Source of the DNA: Diprion similis
Taxonomy: Eukaryota > Arthropoda > Insecta > Hymenoptera > Diprionidae
Assembly (NCBI RefSeq): GCF_021155765.1
Contig: NC_060118.1
Coordinates: 10,351,646 to 10,415,645 of the forward strand
DNA: 64,000 bases
Reading direction: 5' to 3'
Positions within the stretch are counted from its first letter, which is position 1; every line of letters starts with the position of its first letter. Of this stretch, positions 37,801 through 51,052 are shown piece by piece. A model generated the notes under the pieces. The model was not told the DNA's origin, ran no database searches, and saw nothing but the letters and a program-made list of their open reading frames with translations. The position numbers were made by a program, and so were the translations under genes.

Positions 37801-40800
37801 GGCTAACCCCTTTGCATTTTTGGCGAAAATTTCGACGACTTTGAAAAGTGCTGCAATTAATTCTTTAGGGTACTATTCCGACGTGATTTTGCGAGAGGAA
37901 TCGATTAATCGCAGTCCCGATACGCTGCGAGCAACACCTGCAAAGTTACAGCCGAAAAACTGCAGATTTTCATCGTCATTTCTCCGCTGCTGGTCCTAGG
38001 CTCTTTTTCATGTGTTTTCTGAGTTCCTGGGCGTCGAATTAGTCTAAAAAGCGTCATACGGATCGATTCCAAGACAAAAGATTTTTCGGCCAAAAAAAAT
38101 CCAAGGCTAACCCCTTTGCATTTTTGGCGAAAATTTTGACGACTTTGAAAAGTGCTGCAATTAATTCTTTAGGGTACTATTCCGACGTGATTTTGCGAGA
38201 GGAATCGATTATTCGCAGTCCCGATACGCTGCGAGCAACACCTGCAAAGTGACAGCCGAAAAACTGCAGATTCTCATCGTCATTTCTCCGCTGCTGGTCC
38301 TAGGCTCTTTTTCATGTGTTTTCTGAGTTCCTGGGCGTCGAATTAGTCTAAAAAGCGTCATACGGATCGATTCCAAGACAAAAGATTTTTCGGCCAAAAA
38401 AAATCCAAGGCTAACCCCTTTGCATTTTTGGCGAAAATTTCGACGACTTTGAAAAGTGCTGCAATTAATTCTTTAGGGTACTATTCCGACGTGATTTTGC
38501 GAGAGGAATCGATTAATCGCAGTCCCGATACGCTGCGAGCAACACCCGCAAAGTTACAGCCGAAAAACTGCAGATTTTCATCGTCATTTCTCCGCTGCTG
38601 GTTCTAGGCTCTTTTTCATGTGTTTTCTGAGTTCCTGGGCGTCGAATTAGTCTAAAAAGCGTCATACGGATCGATTCCAAGACAAAAGATTTTTCGGCCG
38701 AAAAAAATCCAAGGCTAACCCCTTTGCATTTTTGGCGAAAATTTCGACGACTTTGAAAAGTGCTGCAATTAATTCTTTAGGGTACTATTCCGACGTGATT
38801 TTGCGAGAGGAATCGATTATTCGCAGTCCCGATACGCTGCGAGCAACACCTGCAAAGTGACAGCCGAAAAACTGCAGATTCTCATCGTCATTTCTCCGCT
38901 GCTGGTCCTAGGCTCTTTTTCATGTGTTTTCTGAGTTCCTGGGCGTCGAATTAGTCTAAAAAGCGTCATACGGATCGATTCCAAGACAAAAGATTTTTCG
39001 GCCAAAAAAAATCCAAGGCTAACCCCTTTGCATTTTTGGCGAAAATTTCGACGACTTTGAAAAGTGCTGCAATTAATTCTTTAGGGTACTATTCCGACGT
39101 GATTTTGCGAGAGGAATCGATTAATCGCAGTCCCGATACGCTGCGAGCAACACCTGCAAAGTTACAGCCGAAAAACTGCAGATTTTCATCGTCATTTCTC
39201 CGCTGCTGGTCCTAGGCTCTTTTTCATGTGTTTTCTGAGTTCCTGGGCGTCGAATTAGTCTAAAAAGCGTCATACGGATCGATTCCAAGACAAAAAATTT
39301 TTCGGCCAAAAAAAATCCAAGGCTAACCCCTTTGCATTTTTGGCGAAAATTTCGACGACTTTGAAAAGTGCTGCAATTAATTCTTTAGGGTACTATTCCG
39401 ACGTGATTTTGCGAGAGGAATCGATTAATCGCAGTCCCGATACGCTGCGAGCAACACCTGCAAAGTTACAGCCGAAAAACTGCAGATTTTCATCGTCATT
39501 TCTCCGCTGCTGGTCCTAGGCTCTTTTTCATGTGTTTTCTGAGTTCCTGGGCGTCGAATTAGTCTAAAAAGCGTCATACGGATCGATTCTAAGACAAAAG
39601 ATTTTTCGGCCAAAAAAAATCCAAGGCTAACCCCTTTGCATTTTTGACGAAAATTTCGACGACTTTGAAAAGTGCTGCAATTAATTCTTTAGGGTACTAT
39701 TCCGACGTGATTTTGCGAGAGGAATCGATTAATCGCAGTCCCGATACGCTGCGAGCAACACCTGCAAAGTTACAGCCGAAAAACTGCAGATTTTCATCGT
39801 CATTTCTCCGCTGCTGGTCCTAGGCTCTTTTTCATGTGTTTTCTGAGTTCCTGGGCGTCGAATTAGTCTAAAAAGCGTCATACGGATCGATTCCAAGACA
39901 AAAGATTTTTCGGCCAAAAAAAATCCAAGGCTAACCCCTTTGCATTTTTGGCGAAAATTTCGACGACTTTGAAAAGTGCTGCAATTAATTCTTTAGGGTA
40001 CTATTCCGACGTGATTTTGCGAGAGGAATCGATTAATCGCAGTCCCGATACGCTGCGAGCAACACCCGCAAAGTTACAGCCGAAAAACTGCAGATTTTCA
40101 TCGTCATTTCTCCGCTGCTGGTTCTAGGCTCTTTTTCATGTGTTTTCTGAGTTCCTGGGCGTCGAATTAGTCTAAAAAGCGTCATACGGATCGATTCCAA
40201 GACAAAAGATTTTTCGGCCAAAAAAAATCCAAGGCTAACCCCTTTGCATTTTTGGCGAAAATTTCGACGACTTTGAAAAGTGCTGCAATTAATTCTTTAG
40301 GGTACTATTCCGACGTGATTTTGCGAGAGGAATCGATTAATCGCAGTCCCGATACGCTGCGAGCAACACCTGCAAAGTTACAGCCGAAAAACTGCAGATT
40401 TTCATCGTCATTTCTCCGCTGCTGGTCCTAGGCTCTTTTTCATGTGTTTTCTGAGTTCCTGGGCGTCGAATTAGTCTAAAAAGCGTCATACGGATCGATT
40501 CCAAGACAAAAGATTTTTCGGCCAAAAAAAATCCAAGGCTAACCCCTTTGCATTTTTGGCGAAAATTTCGACGACTTTGAAAAGTGCTGCAATTAATTCT
40601 TTAGGGTACTATTCCGACGTGATTTTGCGAGAGGAATCGATTAATCGCAGTCCCGATACGCTGCGAGCAACACCTGCAAAGTTACAGCCGAAAAACTGCA
40701 GATTTTCATCGTCATTTCTCCGCTGCTGGTCCTAGGCTCTTTTTCATGTGTTTTCTGAGTTCCTGGGCGTCGAATTAGTCTAAAAAGCGTCATACGGATC

Positions 40801-40944
40801 GATTCCAAGACAAAAGATTTTTCGGCCAAAAAAAATCCAAGGCTAACCCCTTTGCAATTTTGGCGAAAATTTCGACGACTTTGAAAAGTGCTGCAATTAA
40901 TTCTTTAGGGTACTATTCCGACGTGATTTTGCGACAGGAATCGA
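34865..40944. repeat. Higher-order satellite unit 2 (20 monomers, 6,080 bp)
   Basis: Tandem duplicate of 28785-34864 by variant-monomer order and shared private mutations. Small differences exist: for example 30070 has C (caccgtc) where the second copy has T, and one monomer near 39296 has its own change. The next monomer (40945) again is of the ccaaaaaac type, so a short third piece may begin before the order breaks. Confidence 0.85.
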
Positions 40945-43900
40945 TTAATCGCAGTCCCGATACGCTGCGAGCAACACCTGCAAAGTTACAGCCAAAAAAC
41001 TGCAGATTTTCATCGTCATTTCTCCGCTGCTGGTCCTAGGCTTTTTTTCATGTGTTTTCTGAGTTCCTGGGCGTCGAATTAGTCTAAAAAGCGTCATACG
41101 GATCGATTCCAAGACAAAAGATTTTTCGGCCAAAAAAAATCCAAGGCTAACCCCTTTGCATTTTTGGCGAAAATTTCGACGACTTTGAAAAGTGCTGCAA
41201 TTAATTCTTTAGGGTACTATTCCGACGTGATTTTGCGAGAGGAATCGATTAATCGCAGTCCCGATACGCTGCGAGCAACACCTGCAAAGTTACAGCCGAA
41301 AAACTGCAGATTTTCATCGTCATTTCTCCGCTGCTGGTCCTAGGCTCTTTTTCATGTGTTTTCTGAGTTCCTGGGCGTCGAATTAGTCTAAAAAGCGTCA
41401 TACGGATCGATTCCAAGACAAAAGATTTTTCGGCCAAAAAAAATCCAAGGCTAACCCCTTTGCATTTTTGGCGAAAATTTCGACGACTTTGAAAAGTGCT
41501 GCAATTAATTCTTTAGGGTACTATTCCGACGTGATTTTGCGAGAGGAATCGATTAATCGCAGTCCCGATACGCTGCGAGCAACACCTGCAAAGTTACAGC
41601 CGAAAAACTGCAGATTTTCATCGTCATTTCTCCGCTGCTGGTCCTAGGCTCTTTTTCATGTGTTTTCTGAGTTCCTGGGCGTCGAATTAGTCTAAAAAGC
41701 GTCATACGGATCGATTCCAAGACAAAAGATTTTTCGGCCAAAAAAAATCCAAGGCTAACCCCTTTGCAATTTTGGCGAAAATTTCGACGACTTTGAAAAG
41801 TGCTGCAATTAATTCTTTAGGGTACTATTCCGACGTGATTTTGCGAGAGGAATCGAATAATCGCAGTCCCGATACGCTGCGAGCAACACCTGCAAAGTTA
41901 CAGCCGAAAAACTGCAGATTTTCATCGTCATTTCTCCGCTGCTGGTCCTAGGCTCTTTTTCATGTGTTTTCTGAGTTCCTGGGCGTCGAATTAGTCTAAA
42001 AAGCGTCATACGGATCGATTCCAAGACAAAAGATTTTTCGGCCAAAAAAAATCCAAGGCTAACCCCTTTGCATTTTTGGCGAAAATTTCGACGACTTTGA
42101 AAAGTGCTGCAATTAATTCTTTAGGGTACTATTCCGACGTGATTTTGCGAGAGGAATCGATTAATCGCAGTCCCGATACGCTGCGAGCAACACCTGCAAA
42201 GTTACAGCCGAAAAACTGCAGATTTTCATCGTCATTTCTCCGCTGCTGGTCCTAGGCTCTTTTTCATGTGTTTTCTGAGTTCCTGGGCGTCGAATTAGTC
42301 TAAAAAGCGTCATACGGATCGATTCCAAGACAAAAGATTTTTCGGCCAAAAAAAATCCAAGGCTAACCCCTTTGCATTTTTGGCGAAAATTTCGACGACT
42401 TTGAAAAGTGCTGCAATTAATTCTTTAGGGTACTATTCCGACGTGATTTTGCGAGAGGAATCGATTATTCGCAGTCCCGATACGCTGCGAGCAACACCTG
42501 CAAAGTGACAGCCGAAAAACTGCAGATTCTCATCGTCATTTCTCCGCTGCTGGTCCTAGGCTCTTTTTCATGTGTTTTCTGAGTTCCTGGGCGTCGAATT
42601 AGTCTAAAAAGCGTCATACGGATCGATTCCAAGACAAAAGATTTTTCGGCCAAAAAAAATCCAAGGCTAACCCCTTTGCATTTTTGGCGAAAATTTCGAC
42701 GACTTTGAAAAGTGCTGCAATTAATTCTTTAGGGTACTATTCCGACGTGATTTTGCGAGAGGAATCGATTAATCGCAGTCCCGATACGCTGCGAGCAACA
42801 CCTGCAAAGTTACAGCCGAAAAACTGCAGATTTTCATCGTCATTTCTCCGCTGCTGGTCCTAGGCTCTTTTTCATGTGTTTTCTGAGTTCCTGGGCGTCG
42901 AATTAGTCTAAAAAGCGTCATACGGATCGATTCCAAGACAAAAGATTTTTCGGCCAAAAAAAATCCAAGGCTAACCCCTTTGCATTTTTGGCGAAAATTT
43001 CGACGACTTTGAAAAGTGCTGCAATTAATTCTTTAGGGTACTATTCCGACGTGATTTTGCGAGAGGAATCGATTAATCGCAGTCCCGATACGCTGCGAGC
43101 AACACCTGCAAAGTGACAGCCGAAAAACTGCAGATTCTCATCGTCATTTCTCCGCTGCTGGTCCCAGGCTCTTTTTCATGTGTTTTCTGAGTTCCTGGGC
43201 GTCGAATTAGTCTAAAAAGCGTCATACGGATCGATTCCAAGACAAAAGATTTTTCGGCCAAAAAAAATCCAAGGCTAACCCCTTTGCATTTTTGGCGAAA
43301 ATTTCGACGACTTTGAAAAGTGCTGCAATTAATTCTATAGGGTACTATTCCGACGTGATTTTGCGAGAGGAATCGATTAATCGCAGTCCCGATACGCTGC
43401 GAGCAACACCTGCAAAGTTACAGCCGAAAAACTGCAGATTTTCATCGTCATTTCTCCGCTGCTGGTCCTAGGCTCTTTTTCATGTGTTTTCTGAGTTCCT
43501 GGGCGTCGAATTAGTCTAAAAAGCGTCATACGGATCGATTCCAAGACAAAAGATTTTTCGGCCAAAAAAAATCCAAGGCTAACCCCTTTGCAATTTTGGC
43601 GAAAATTTCGACGACTTTGAAAAGTGCTGCAATTAATTCTTTAGGGTACTATTCCGACGTGATTTTGCGACAGGAATCGATTAATCGCAGTCCCGATACG
43701 CTGCGAGCAACACCTGCAAAGTTACAGCCGAAAAACTGCAGATTTTCATCGTCATTTCTCCGCTGCTGGTCCTAGGCTCTTTTTCACGTGTTTTCTGAGT
43801 TCCTGGGCGCCGAATTAGTCTAAAAAGCGTCATACGGATCGATTCCAAGACAAAAGATTTTTCGGCCAAAAAAAATCCAAGGCTAACCCCTTTGCATTTT

Positions 43901-46318
43901 TGGCGAAAATTTCGACGACTTTGAAAAGTGCTGCAATTAATTCTTTAGGGTACTATTCCGACGTGATTTTGCGAGAGGAATCGATTAATCGCAGTCCCGA
44001 TACGCTGCGAGCAACACCTGCAAAGTTACAGCCGAAAAACTGCAGATTTTCATCGTCATTTCTCCGCTGCTGGTCCTAGGCTCTTTTTCATGTGTTTTCT
44101 GAGTTCCTGGGCGTCGAATTAGTCTAAAAAGCGTCATACGGATCGATTCCAAGACAAAAGATTTTTCGGCCAAAAAAAATCCAAGGCTAACCCCTTTGCA
44201 TTTTTGGCGAAAATTTCGACGACTTTGAAAAGTGCTGCAATTAATTCTTTAGGGTACTATTCCGACGTGATTTTGCGAGAGGAATCGATTAATCGCAGTC
44301 CCGATACGCTGCGAGCAACACCTGCAAAGTTACAGCCGAAAAACTGCAGATTTTCATCGTCATTTCTCCGCTGCTGGTCCTAGGCTCTTTTTCATGTGTT
44401 TTCTGAGTTCCTGGGCGTCGAATTAGTCTAAAAAGCGTCATACGGATCGATTCCAAGACAAAAGATTTTTCGGCCAAAAAAAATCCAAGGCTAACCCCTT
44501 TGCATTTTTGGCGAAAATTTCGACGACTTTGAAAAGTGCTGCAATTAATTCTTTAGGGTACTATTCCGACGTGATTTCGCGAGAGGAATCGATTAATCGC
44601 AGTCCCGATACGCTGCGAGCAACACCTGCAAAGTTACAGCCGAAAAACTGCAGATTTTCATCGTCATTTCTCCGCTGCTGGTCCTAGGCTCTTTTTCATG
44701 TGTTTTCTGAGTTCCTGGGCGTCGAATTAGTCTAAAAAGCGTCATACGGATCGATTCCAAGACAAAAGATTTTTCGGCCAAAAAAAATCCAAGGCTAACC
44801 CCTTTGCATTTTTGGCGAAAATTTCGACGACTTTGAAAAGTGCTGCAATTAATTCTTTAGGGTACTATTCCGACGTGATTTTGCGAGAGGAATCGATTAA
44901 TCGCAGTCCCGATACGCTGCGAGCAACACCTGCAAAGTTACAGCCGAAAAACTGCAGATTTTCATCGTCATTTCTCCGCTGCTGGTCCTAGGCTCTTTTT
45001 CATGTGTTTTCTGAGTTCCTGGGCGTCGAATTAGTCTAAAAAGCGTCATACGGATCGATTCCAAGACAAAAGATTTTTCGGCCAAAAAAAATCCAAGGCT
45101 AACCCCTTTGCATTTTTGGCGAAAATTTCGACGACTTTGAAAAGTGCTGCAATTAATTCTTTAGGGTACTATTCCGACGTGATTTTGCGAGAGGAATCGA
45201 TTATTCGCAGTCCCGATACGCTGCGAGCAACACCTGCAAAGTGACAGCCAAAAAACTGCAGATTCTCATCGTCATTTCTCCGCTGCTGGTCCTAGGCTCT
45301 TTTTCATGTGTTTTCTGAGTTCCTGGGCGTCGAATTAGTCTAAAAAGCGTCATACGGATCGATTCCAAGACAAAAGATTTTTCGGCCAAAAAAAATCCAA
45401 GGCTAACCCCTTTGCATTTTTGGCGAAAATTTCGACGACTTTGAAAAGTGCTGCAATTAATTCTTTAGGGTACTATTCCGACGTGATTTTGCGAGAGGAA
45501 TCGATTAATCGCAGTCCCGATACGCTGCGAGCAACACCTGCAAAGTTACAGCCGAAAAACTGCAGATTTTCATCGTCATTTCTCCGCTGCTGGTCCTAGG
45601 CTCTTTTTCATGTGTTTTCTGAGTTCCTGGGCGTCGAATTAGTCTAAAAAGCGTCATACGGATCGATTCCAAGACAAAAGATTTTTCGGCCAAAAAAAAT
45701 CCAAGGCTAACCCCTTTGCAATTTTGGCGAAAATTTCGACGACTCCGAAAAGTGCTGCAATTAATTCTTTAGGGTACTATTCCGACGTGATTTTGCGAGA
45801 GGAATCGATTAATCGCAGTCCCGATACGCTGCGAGCAACACCTGCAAAGTTACAGCCGAAAAACTGCAGATTTTCATCGTCATTTCTCCGCTGCTGGTCC
45901 TAGGCTCTTTTTCATGTGTTTTCTGAGTTCCTGGGCGTCGAATTAGTCTAAAAAGCGTCATACGGATCGATTCCAAGACAAAAGATTTTTCGGCCAAAAA
46001 AAATCCAAGGCTAACCCCTTTGCATTTTTGGCGAAAATTTCGACGACTTTGAAAAGTGCTGCAATCAATTCTTTAGGGTACTATTCCGACGTGATTTTGC
46101 GAGAGGAATCGATTAATCGCAGTCCCGATACGCTGCGAGCAACACCTGCAAAGTTACAGCCGAAAAACTGCAGATTTTCATCGTCATTTCTCCGCTGCTG
46201 GTCCTAGGCTCTTTTTCATGTGTTTTCTGAGTTCCTGGGCGTCGAATTAGTCTAAAAAGCGTCATACGGATCGATTCCAAGACAAAAGATTTTTCGGCCA
46301 AAAAAAATCCAAGGCTAA

Positions 46319-48381
46319 TCCAAGCAACAAATACCAAGACCATAATAACAAACACAAAATGGAAAAAAATAAAACCATGGATCACACAAGGCATAATCAC
46401 ATCTATTAGAAAGAGGGACGAGATGGCGAGAAAGCTTCGGAGAAACAAAAACGACACCGTACAAAAAGAAGAATACAGGATATACAGGAACAGTCTCACA
46501 AGACTTATAAAAGCAACAAAAAACTCTTATTACAGTAAGCAAATAGAAAAAGCAGGCAATGACCAGAAGAGGATCTGGCAAGTAATCAACGAGAATCGAT
46601 ATGAAAAAGTGGACAGAAACAAGGAACGTGTATATACAATAAAAATAGGAGAAACGAAAATAACCGACCCTAAACAAATTGCCAACAGCTTTAACGAGTT
46701 TTACATCAGTATGGGTAAGAATCTCGCCAAAAAAATCCCAAAAACCAAGATGAAAAACACAAAAAACGAAATAAACATAAAGGACTCAATATTCCTGACA
46801 CCAATATACGAAGCAGAAATAAAAAAACACATAATGGAGCAGAAAAACAGTGCATCCACGGGACATGACAACATTAAAGCCGAATTTCTCAAACAGAATG
46901 TAGAATACCTTACAAAACCCCTAGAATACATATTCAATCTTAGTATAGAAAAAGGAATATTTCCGATACACTTTAAGACAAACACCATAACGACTATATA
47001 TAAGACAGGGGATAAAATGGACATGGCCAACTATAGGCCCATAGCTATCACCAGTGCGATAGGAAAGCTCCTTGAGAAATGTATGAAAACTAGGCTGATA
47101 AAACACATGGACAAGCACAACATCATTTCAGTAAATCAATATGGATTCAGACAAAATTGCAGCACACAGGATGCGATCTACTCACTAACAAAGTACATAT
47201 ACGGGAAGATAGACAAAAAGAAGAAAATAGTAGGAGTGTATCTAGACCTAGCGAAAGCTTTCGACACGGTGCCACATCAAAGACTGTTGGAGAAAATGGA
47301 AGCAATAGGGATCAGGGGCATCTCTCTGCGATGGTTCGGAAGCTACCTGACAGAAAGAACGCAACAAGTAAAACTAGGAACATCATACAGTGAACGAAAA
47401 ATTACGGAATGCGGAATACCCCAAGGGACTGTCCTATCGGCAATTTTGTTTAACGTATATGTAAATGATATATGCAACATGAAAATGTCATCGAAAATAT
47501 TAGCATACGCCGACGACACTGTCATATTGACTGCAAAGGATACGTGGAAAGAAGCCTTTGAAACAGCAAACCAAGACCTGAATGCAGTATATGAATATCT
47601 TAACGAACACCTACTATCCTTGAATGAGAAAAAAACCAAATATATGACATACGCATCCAGCAAAATAGGAGAAGAAACAAGAGGACCGGAATTTTCAATT
47701 AAACTACATAGATACGATACAACAAACAAGAAATGTACGTATGAAGAAATTGAAAAGACAGAAGAAATAAAGTACCTAGGAATAATCATTGACCAAAAAC
47801 TAACATGGAAGACACATATACTTCAAACATCAGCAAGAATCCGAAAACTGATACACACCTTCATCAATTTACAAAATATGGTAGACAAAACAACAATGAA
47901 AAAAGTATACTATAGTCTCGTGAACTCCGTACTAGAATACGGTATAATAGGCTGGGGTGGAACATACGGCAAACATCTCAGACCGCTGGAAATAACTCAG
48001 AAGCTAATCCTAAGAATAGCGTACAAGAAGGATAGAAAATACTCTACCGAGAAATTATATGAAGAAACGGGACTACTGGACATTAGACAAACTTACATGA
48101 AGGCTGCAGCAATAAAGATTCATAAATCGAATTTAACGGACGAAGAATACCAGATCGTACACGCGCATGATACAAGGGCAAGAGTCAACAAAGAGGTAAC
48201 AAACCTGAAAACATACACAACGAAAGGACAACACCAAGCTGACTACATAGGCCGAAAAATATATAACGAACTCGATAACGAAATGAGAAAACAACCAACA
48301 CTCAGATTCAAAAAAAACATGAAACAATGGATTTTCAGCAGAGGAAGAGAATACTTCAACAAAATTACAAGCCAGGAATGA
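46319..48381 (+). CDS. LINE ORF2 fragment: reverse transcriptase
   Basis: The frame is open without a stop from the truncation point to TGA at 48381, about 687 codons; the first Met is at 46423. N-terminal KPWITQGIITSIRKRDEM is the linker normally found between endonuclease and RT domains. RT motifs follow in order: YRPIAITSAIGKLLEK, QYGFRQNCSTQDAI, VYLDLAKAFDTVPH (catalytic Asp), GIPQGTVLSAILFNVYVND and the catalytic YADDT (47506-47520). After them come thumb-like and C-terminal segments (LEYGIIGWGG). No RNase H domain is seen. The intact frame suggests a recent insertion. The copy cannot move on its own since the endonuclease part and the 5' promoter are absent. Codons are A-rich, unlike the GC-rich host genes around it. 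Confidence 0.92.
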
Positions 48382-48567
48382 AACAGATGAGACCTACAAA
48401 TCAGAACACAGGACGGACAACACAAACGAAATAATGAAAATAAGTAAGCCGAACCCTTGACACCCTACGCACAAGTTTCCGAACTTATGTGGGGGAGGGC
48501 GACGCACTCTACATGGAGGTACACATCGTAGATTATAAGTTAATTCTCACGCAGACAGAAATAGAGG

Positions 48568-48568
<1 letters not shown>

Positions 48569-48597
<29 letters not shown>
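48569..48597 (+). repeat. A29 tract in the LINE 3' UTR
   Basis: Uninterrupted run of 29 A, about 100 bp before the true (AAACT)n end of the element. It is internal, so it is not the insertion tail. Confidence 0.85.
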
Positions 48598-48598
<1 letters not shown>

Positions 48599-48701
48599 AC
48601 TGTATAAACTTACAAGTATAACTATGTAGCGTATTTAAAAAAAAAAAAATGTATTGTGTTCACCGAAATGGGAGATATCCAATAAACTAAACTAAACTAA
48701 A

Positions 48702-51052
48702 CTAACCCCTTTGCATTTTTGGCGAAAATTTCGACGACTTTGAAAAGTGCTGCAATTAATTCTTTAGGGTACTATTCCGACGTGATTTTGCGAGAGGAAT
48801 CGATTAATCGCAGTCCCGATACGCTGCGAGCAACACCTGCAAAGTTACAGCCGAAAAACTGCAGATTTTCATCGTCATTTCTCCGCTGCTGGTCCTAGGC
48901 TCTTTTTCATGTGTTTTCTGAGTTCCTGGGCGTCGAATTAGTCTAAAAAGCGTCATACGGATCGATTCCAAGACAAAAGATTTTTCGGCCAAAAAAAATC
49001 CAAGGCTAACCCCTTTGCATTTTTGGCGAAAATTTCGACGACTTTGAAAAGTGCTGCAATTAATTCTTTAGGGTACTATTCCGACGTGATTTTGCGAGAG
49101 GAATCGATTAATCGCAGTCCCGATACGCTGCGAGCAACACCTGCAAAGTTACAGCCGAAAAACTGCAGATTTTCATCGTCATTTCTCCGCTGCTGGTCCT
49201 AGGCTCTTTTTCATGTGTTTTCTGAGTTCCTGGGCGTCGAATTAGTCTAAAAAGCGTCATACGGATCGATTCCAAGACAAAAGATTTTTCGGCCAAAAAA
49301 AATCCAAGGCTAACCCCTTTGCAATTTTGGCGAAAATTTCGACGACTTTGAAAAGTGCTGCAATTAATTCTTTAGGGTACTATTCCGACGTGATTTTGCG
49401 AGAGGAATCGATTAATCGCAGTCCCGATACGCTGCGAGCAACACCTGCAAAGTTACAGCCGAAAAACTGCAGATTTTCATCGTCATTTCTCCGCTGCTGG
49501 TCCTAGGCTCTTTTTCATGTGTTTTCTGAGTTCCTGGGCGTCGAATTAGTCTAAAAAGCGTCATACGGATCGATTCCAAGACAAAAGATTTTTCGGCCAA
49601 AAAAAATCCAAGGCTAACCCCTTTGCATTTTTGGCGAAAATTTCGACGACTTTGAAAAGTGCTGCAATTAATTCTTTAGGGTACTATTCCGACGTGATTT
49701 TGCGAGAGGAATCGATTAATCGCAGTCCCGATACGCTGCGAGCAACACCTGCAAAGTTACAGCCGAAAAACTGCAGATTTTCATCGTCATTTCTCCGCTG
49801 CTGGTCCTAGGCTCTTTTTCATGTGTTTTCTGAGTTCCTGGGCGTCGAATTAGTCTAAAAAGCGTCATACGGATCGATTCCAAGACAAAAGATTTTTCGG
49901 CCAAAAAAAATCCAAGGCTAACCCCTTTGCAATTTTGGCGAAAATTTCGACGACTTTGAAAAGTGCTGCAATTAATTCTTTAGGGTACTATTCCGACGTG
50001 ATTTTGCGAGAGGAATCGATTAATCGCAGTCCCGATACGCTGCGAGCAACACCTGCAAAGTTACAGCCGAAAAACTGCAGATTTTCATCGTCATTTCTCC
50101 GCTGCTGGTCCTAGGCTCTTTTTCATGTGTTTTCTGAGTTCCTGGGCGTCGAATTAGTCTAAAAAGCGTCATACGGATCGATTCCAAGACAAAAGATTTT
50201 TCGGCCAAAAAAAATCCAAGGCTAACCCCTTTGCATTTTTGGCGAAAATTTCGACGACTTTGAAAAGTGCTGCAATTAATTCTTTAGGGTACTATTCCGA
50301 CGTGATTTTGCGAGAGGAATCGATTATTCGCAGTCCCGATACGCTGCGAGCAACACCTGCAAAGTGACAGCCGAAAAACTGCAGATTCTCATCGTCATTT
50401 CTCCGCTGCTGGTCCTAGGCTCTTTTTCATGTGTTTTCTGAGTTCCTGGGCGTCGAATTAGTCTAAAAAGCGTCATACGGATCGATTCCAAGACAAAAGA
50501 TTTTTCGGCCAAAAAAAATCCAAGGCTAACCCCTTTGCATTTTTGGCGAAAATTTCGACGACTTTGAAAAGTGCTGCAATTAATTCTTTAGGGTACTATT
50601 CCGACGTGATTTTGCGAGAGGAATCGATTAATCGCAGTCCCGATACGCTGCGAGCAACACCTGCAAAGTTACAGCCGAAAAACTGCAGATTTTCATCGTC
50701 ATTTCTCCGCTGCTGGTCCTAGGCTCTTTTTCATGTGTTTTCTGAGTTCCTGGGCGTCGAATTAGTCTAAAAAGCGTCATACGGATCGATTCCAAGACAA
50801 AAGATTTTTCGGCCAAAAAAAATCCAAGGCTAACCCCTTTGCATTTTTGGCGAAAATTTCGACGACTTTGAAAAGTGCTGCAATTAATTCTTTAGGGTAC
50901 TATTTCGACGTGATTTTGCGAGAGGAATCGATTAATCGCAGTCATGATACGCTGCGAGCAACACCTGCAAAGTTACAGCCGAAAAACTGCAGATTTTCAT
51001 CGTCATTTCTCCGCTGCTGGTCCTACGCTATTCTTTATGTGTTTTCTGAGTT
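48702..51052. repeat. 304-bp satellite array, right block (about 8 monomers)
   Basis: Continues the left block in the same orientation and phase once the LINE is removed. It contains A-type monomers and one B-type monomer (around 50324). The last monomer (from about 50900) shows rising divergence: tttcgacg, gtcatgatacg, then tcctacgctattctt. Confidence 0.96.

Larger units (their letters stand above)
26350..46318. repeat. 304-bp tandem satellite array, left block (about 66 monomers)
   Basis: Head-to-tail copies with a period of exactly 304 bp (landmark stop codons of an antisense frame at 26658, 26962, 27266 and so on). One unit is 303 bp because a C is lost near 28386. Interior copies differ by only a few bases. 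The first monomer (26350-26652) is clearly more divergent. Three recurring variant classes are seen. The common class is A. Class B has attcgcag, gtgacag and ttctcatcg together. Class C has acccgcaaag and ggttctagg together. Each monomer contains an antisense open frame of 62 codons with no known family resemblance, best explained as chance kept by homogenisation. The block ends at the LINE insertion. Confidence 0.97.
46319..48701 (+). mobile_element. 5'-truncated non-LTR retrotransposon (LINE) in the satellite
   Basis: The satellite phase breaks after ggctaa (46318) and resumes at ctaacccc (48702). Comparing monomer phases on both sides gives a net insertion of 2,387 bp, equal to a 2,383-bp element plus a 4-bp CTAA target duplication. 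No satellite sequence is lost. The element carries the reverse-transcriptase half of a LINE ORF2, then a 320-bp 3' UTR with an internal A29 run, an AATAAA and a terminal (AAACT)n tail. There are no LTRs. The 5' end, including the endonuclease region, is missing, as is typical of incomplete target-primed reverse transcription. The short tandem tail and RT style suggest the CR1/Jockey group of LINEs; the exact clade is not determined. Confidence 0.92.

Noticed and set aside
46113-46677. Minus-strand frames of 120-128 codons across the satellite/LINE junction
   Set aside because: Antisense shadows of the A-rich LINE reading frame; Phe/Val/Leu-rich translation is the expected complement of Lys/Asn-rich codons.
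26658-50816. About 70 copies of a 62-codon minus-strand open frame in the satellite
   Set aside because: The frame is the same because the DNA is homogenised. Copies with lost start (32433, 38513) or lost stop (41857) are tolerated, no promoter or signal is seen, and the peptide resembles nothing known to me.
26350-51052. CRISPR-like array interpretation of the regular repeats
   Set aside because: The whole 304-bp unit is repeated without unique spacers, and the context is animal nuclear DNA.
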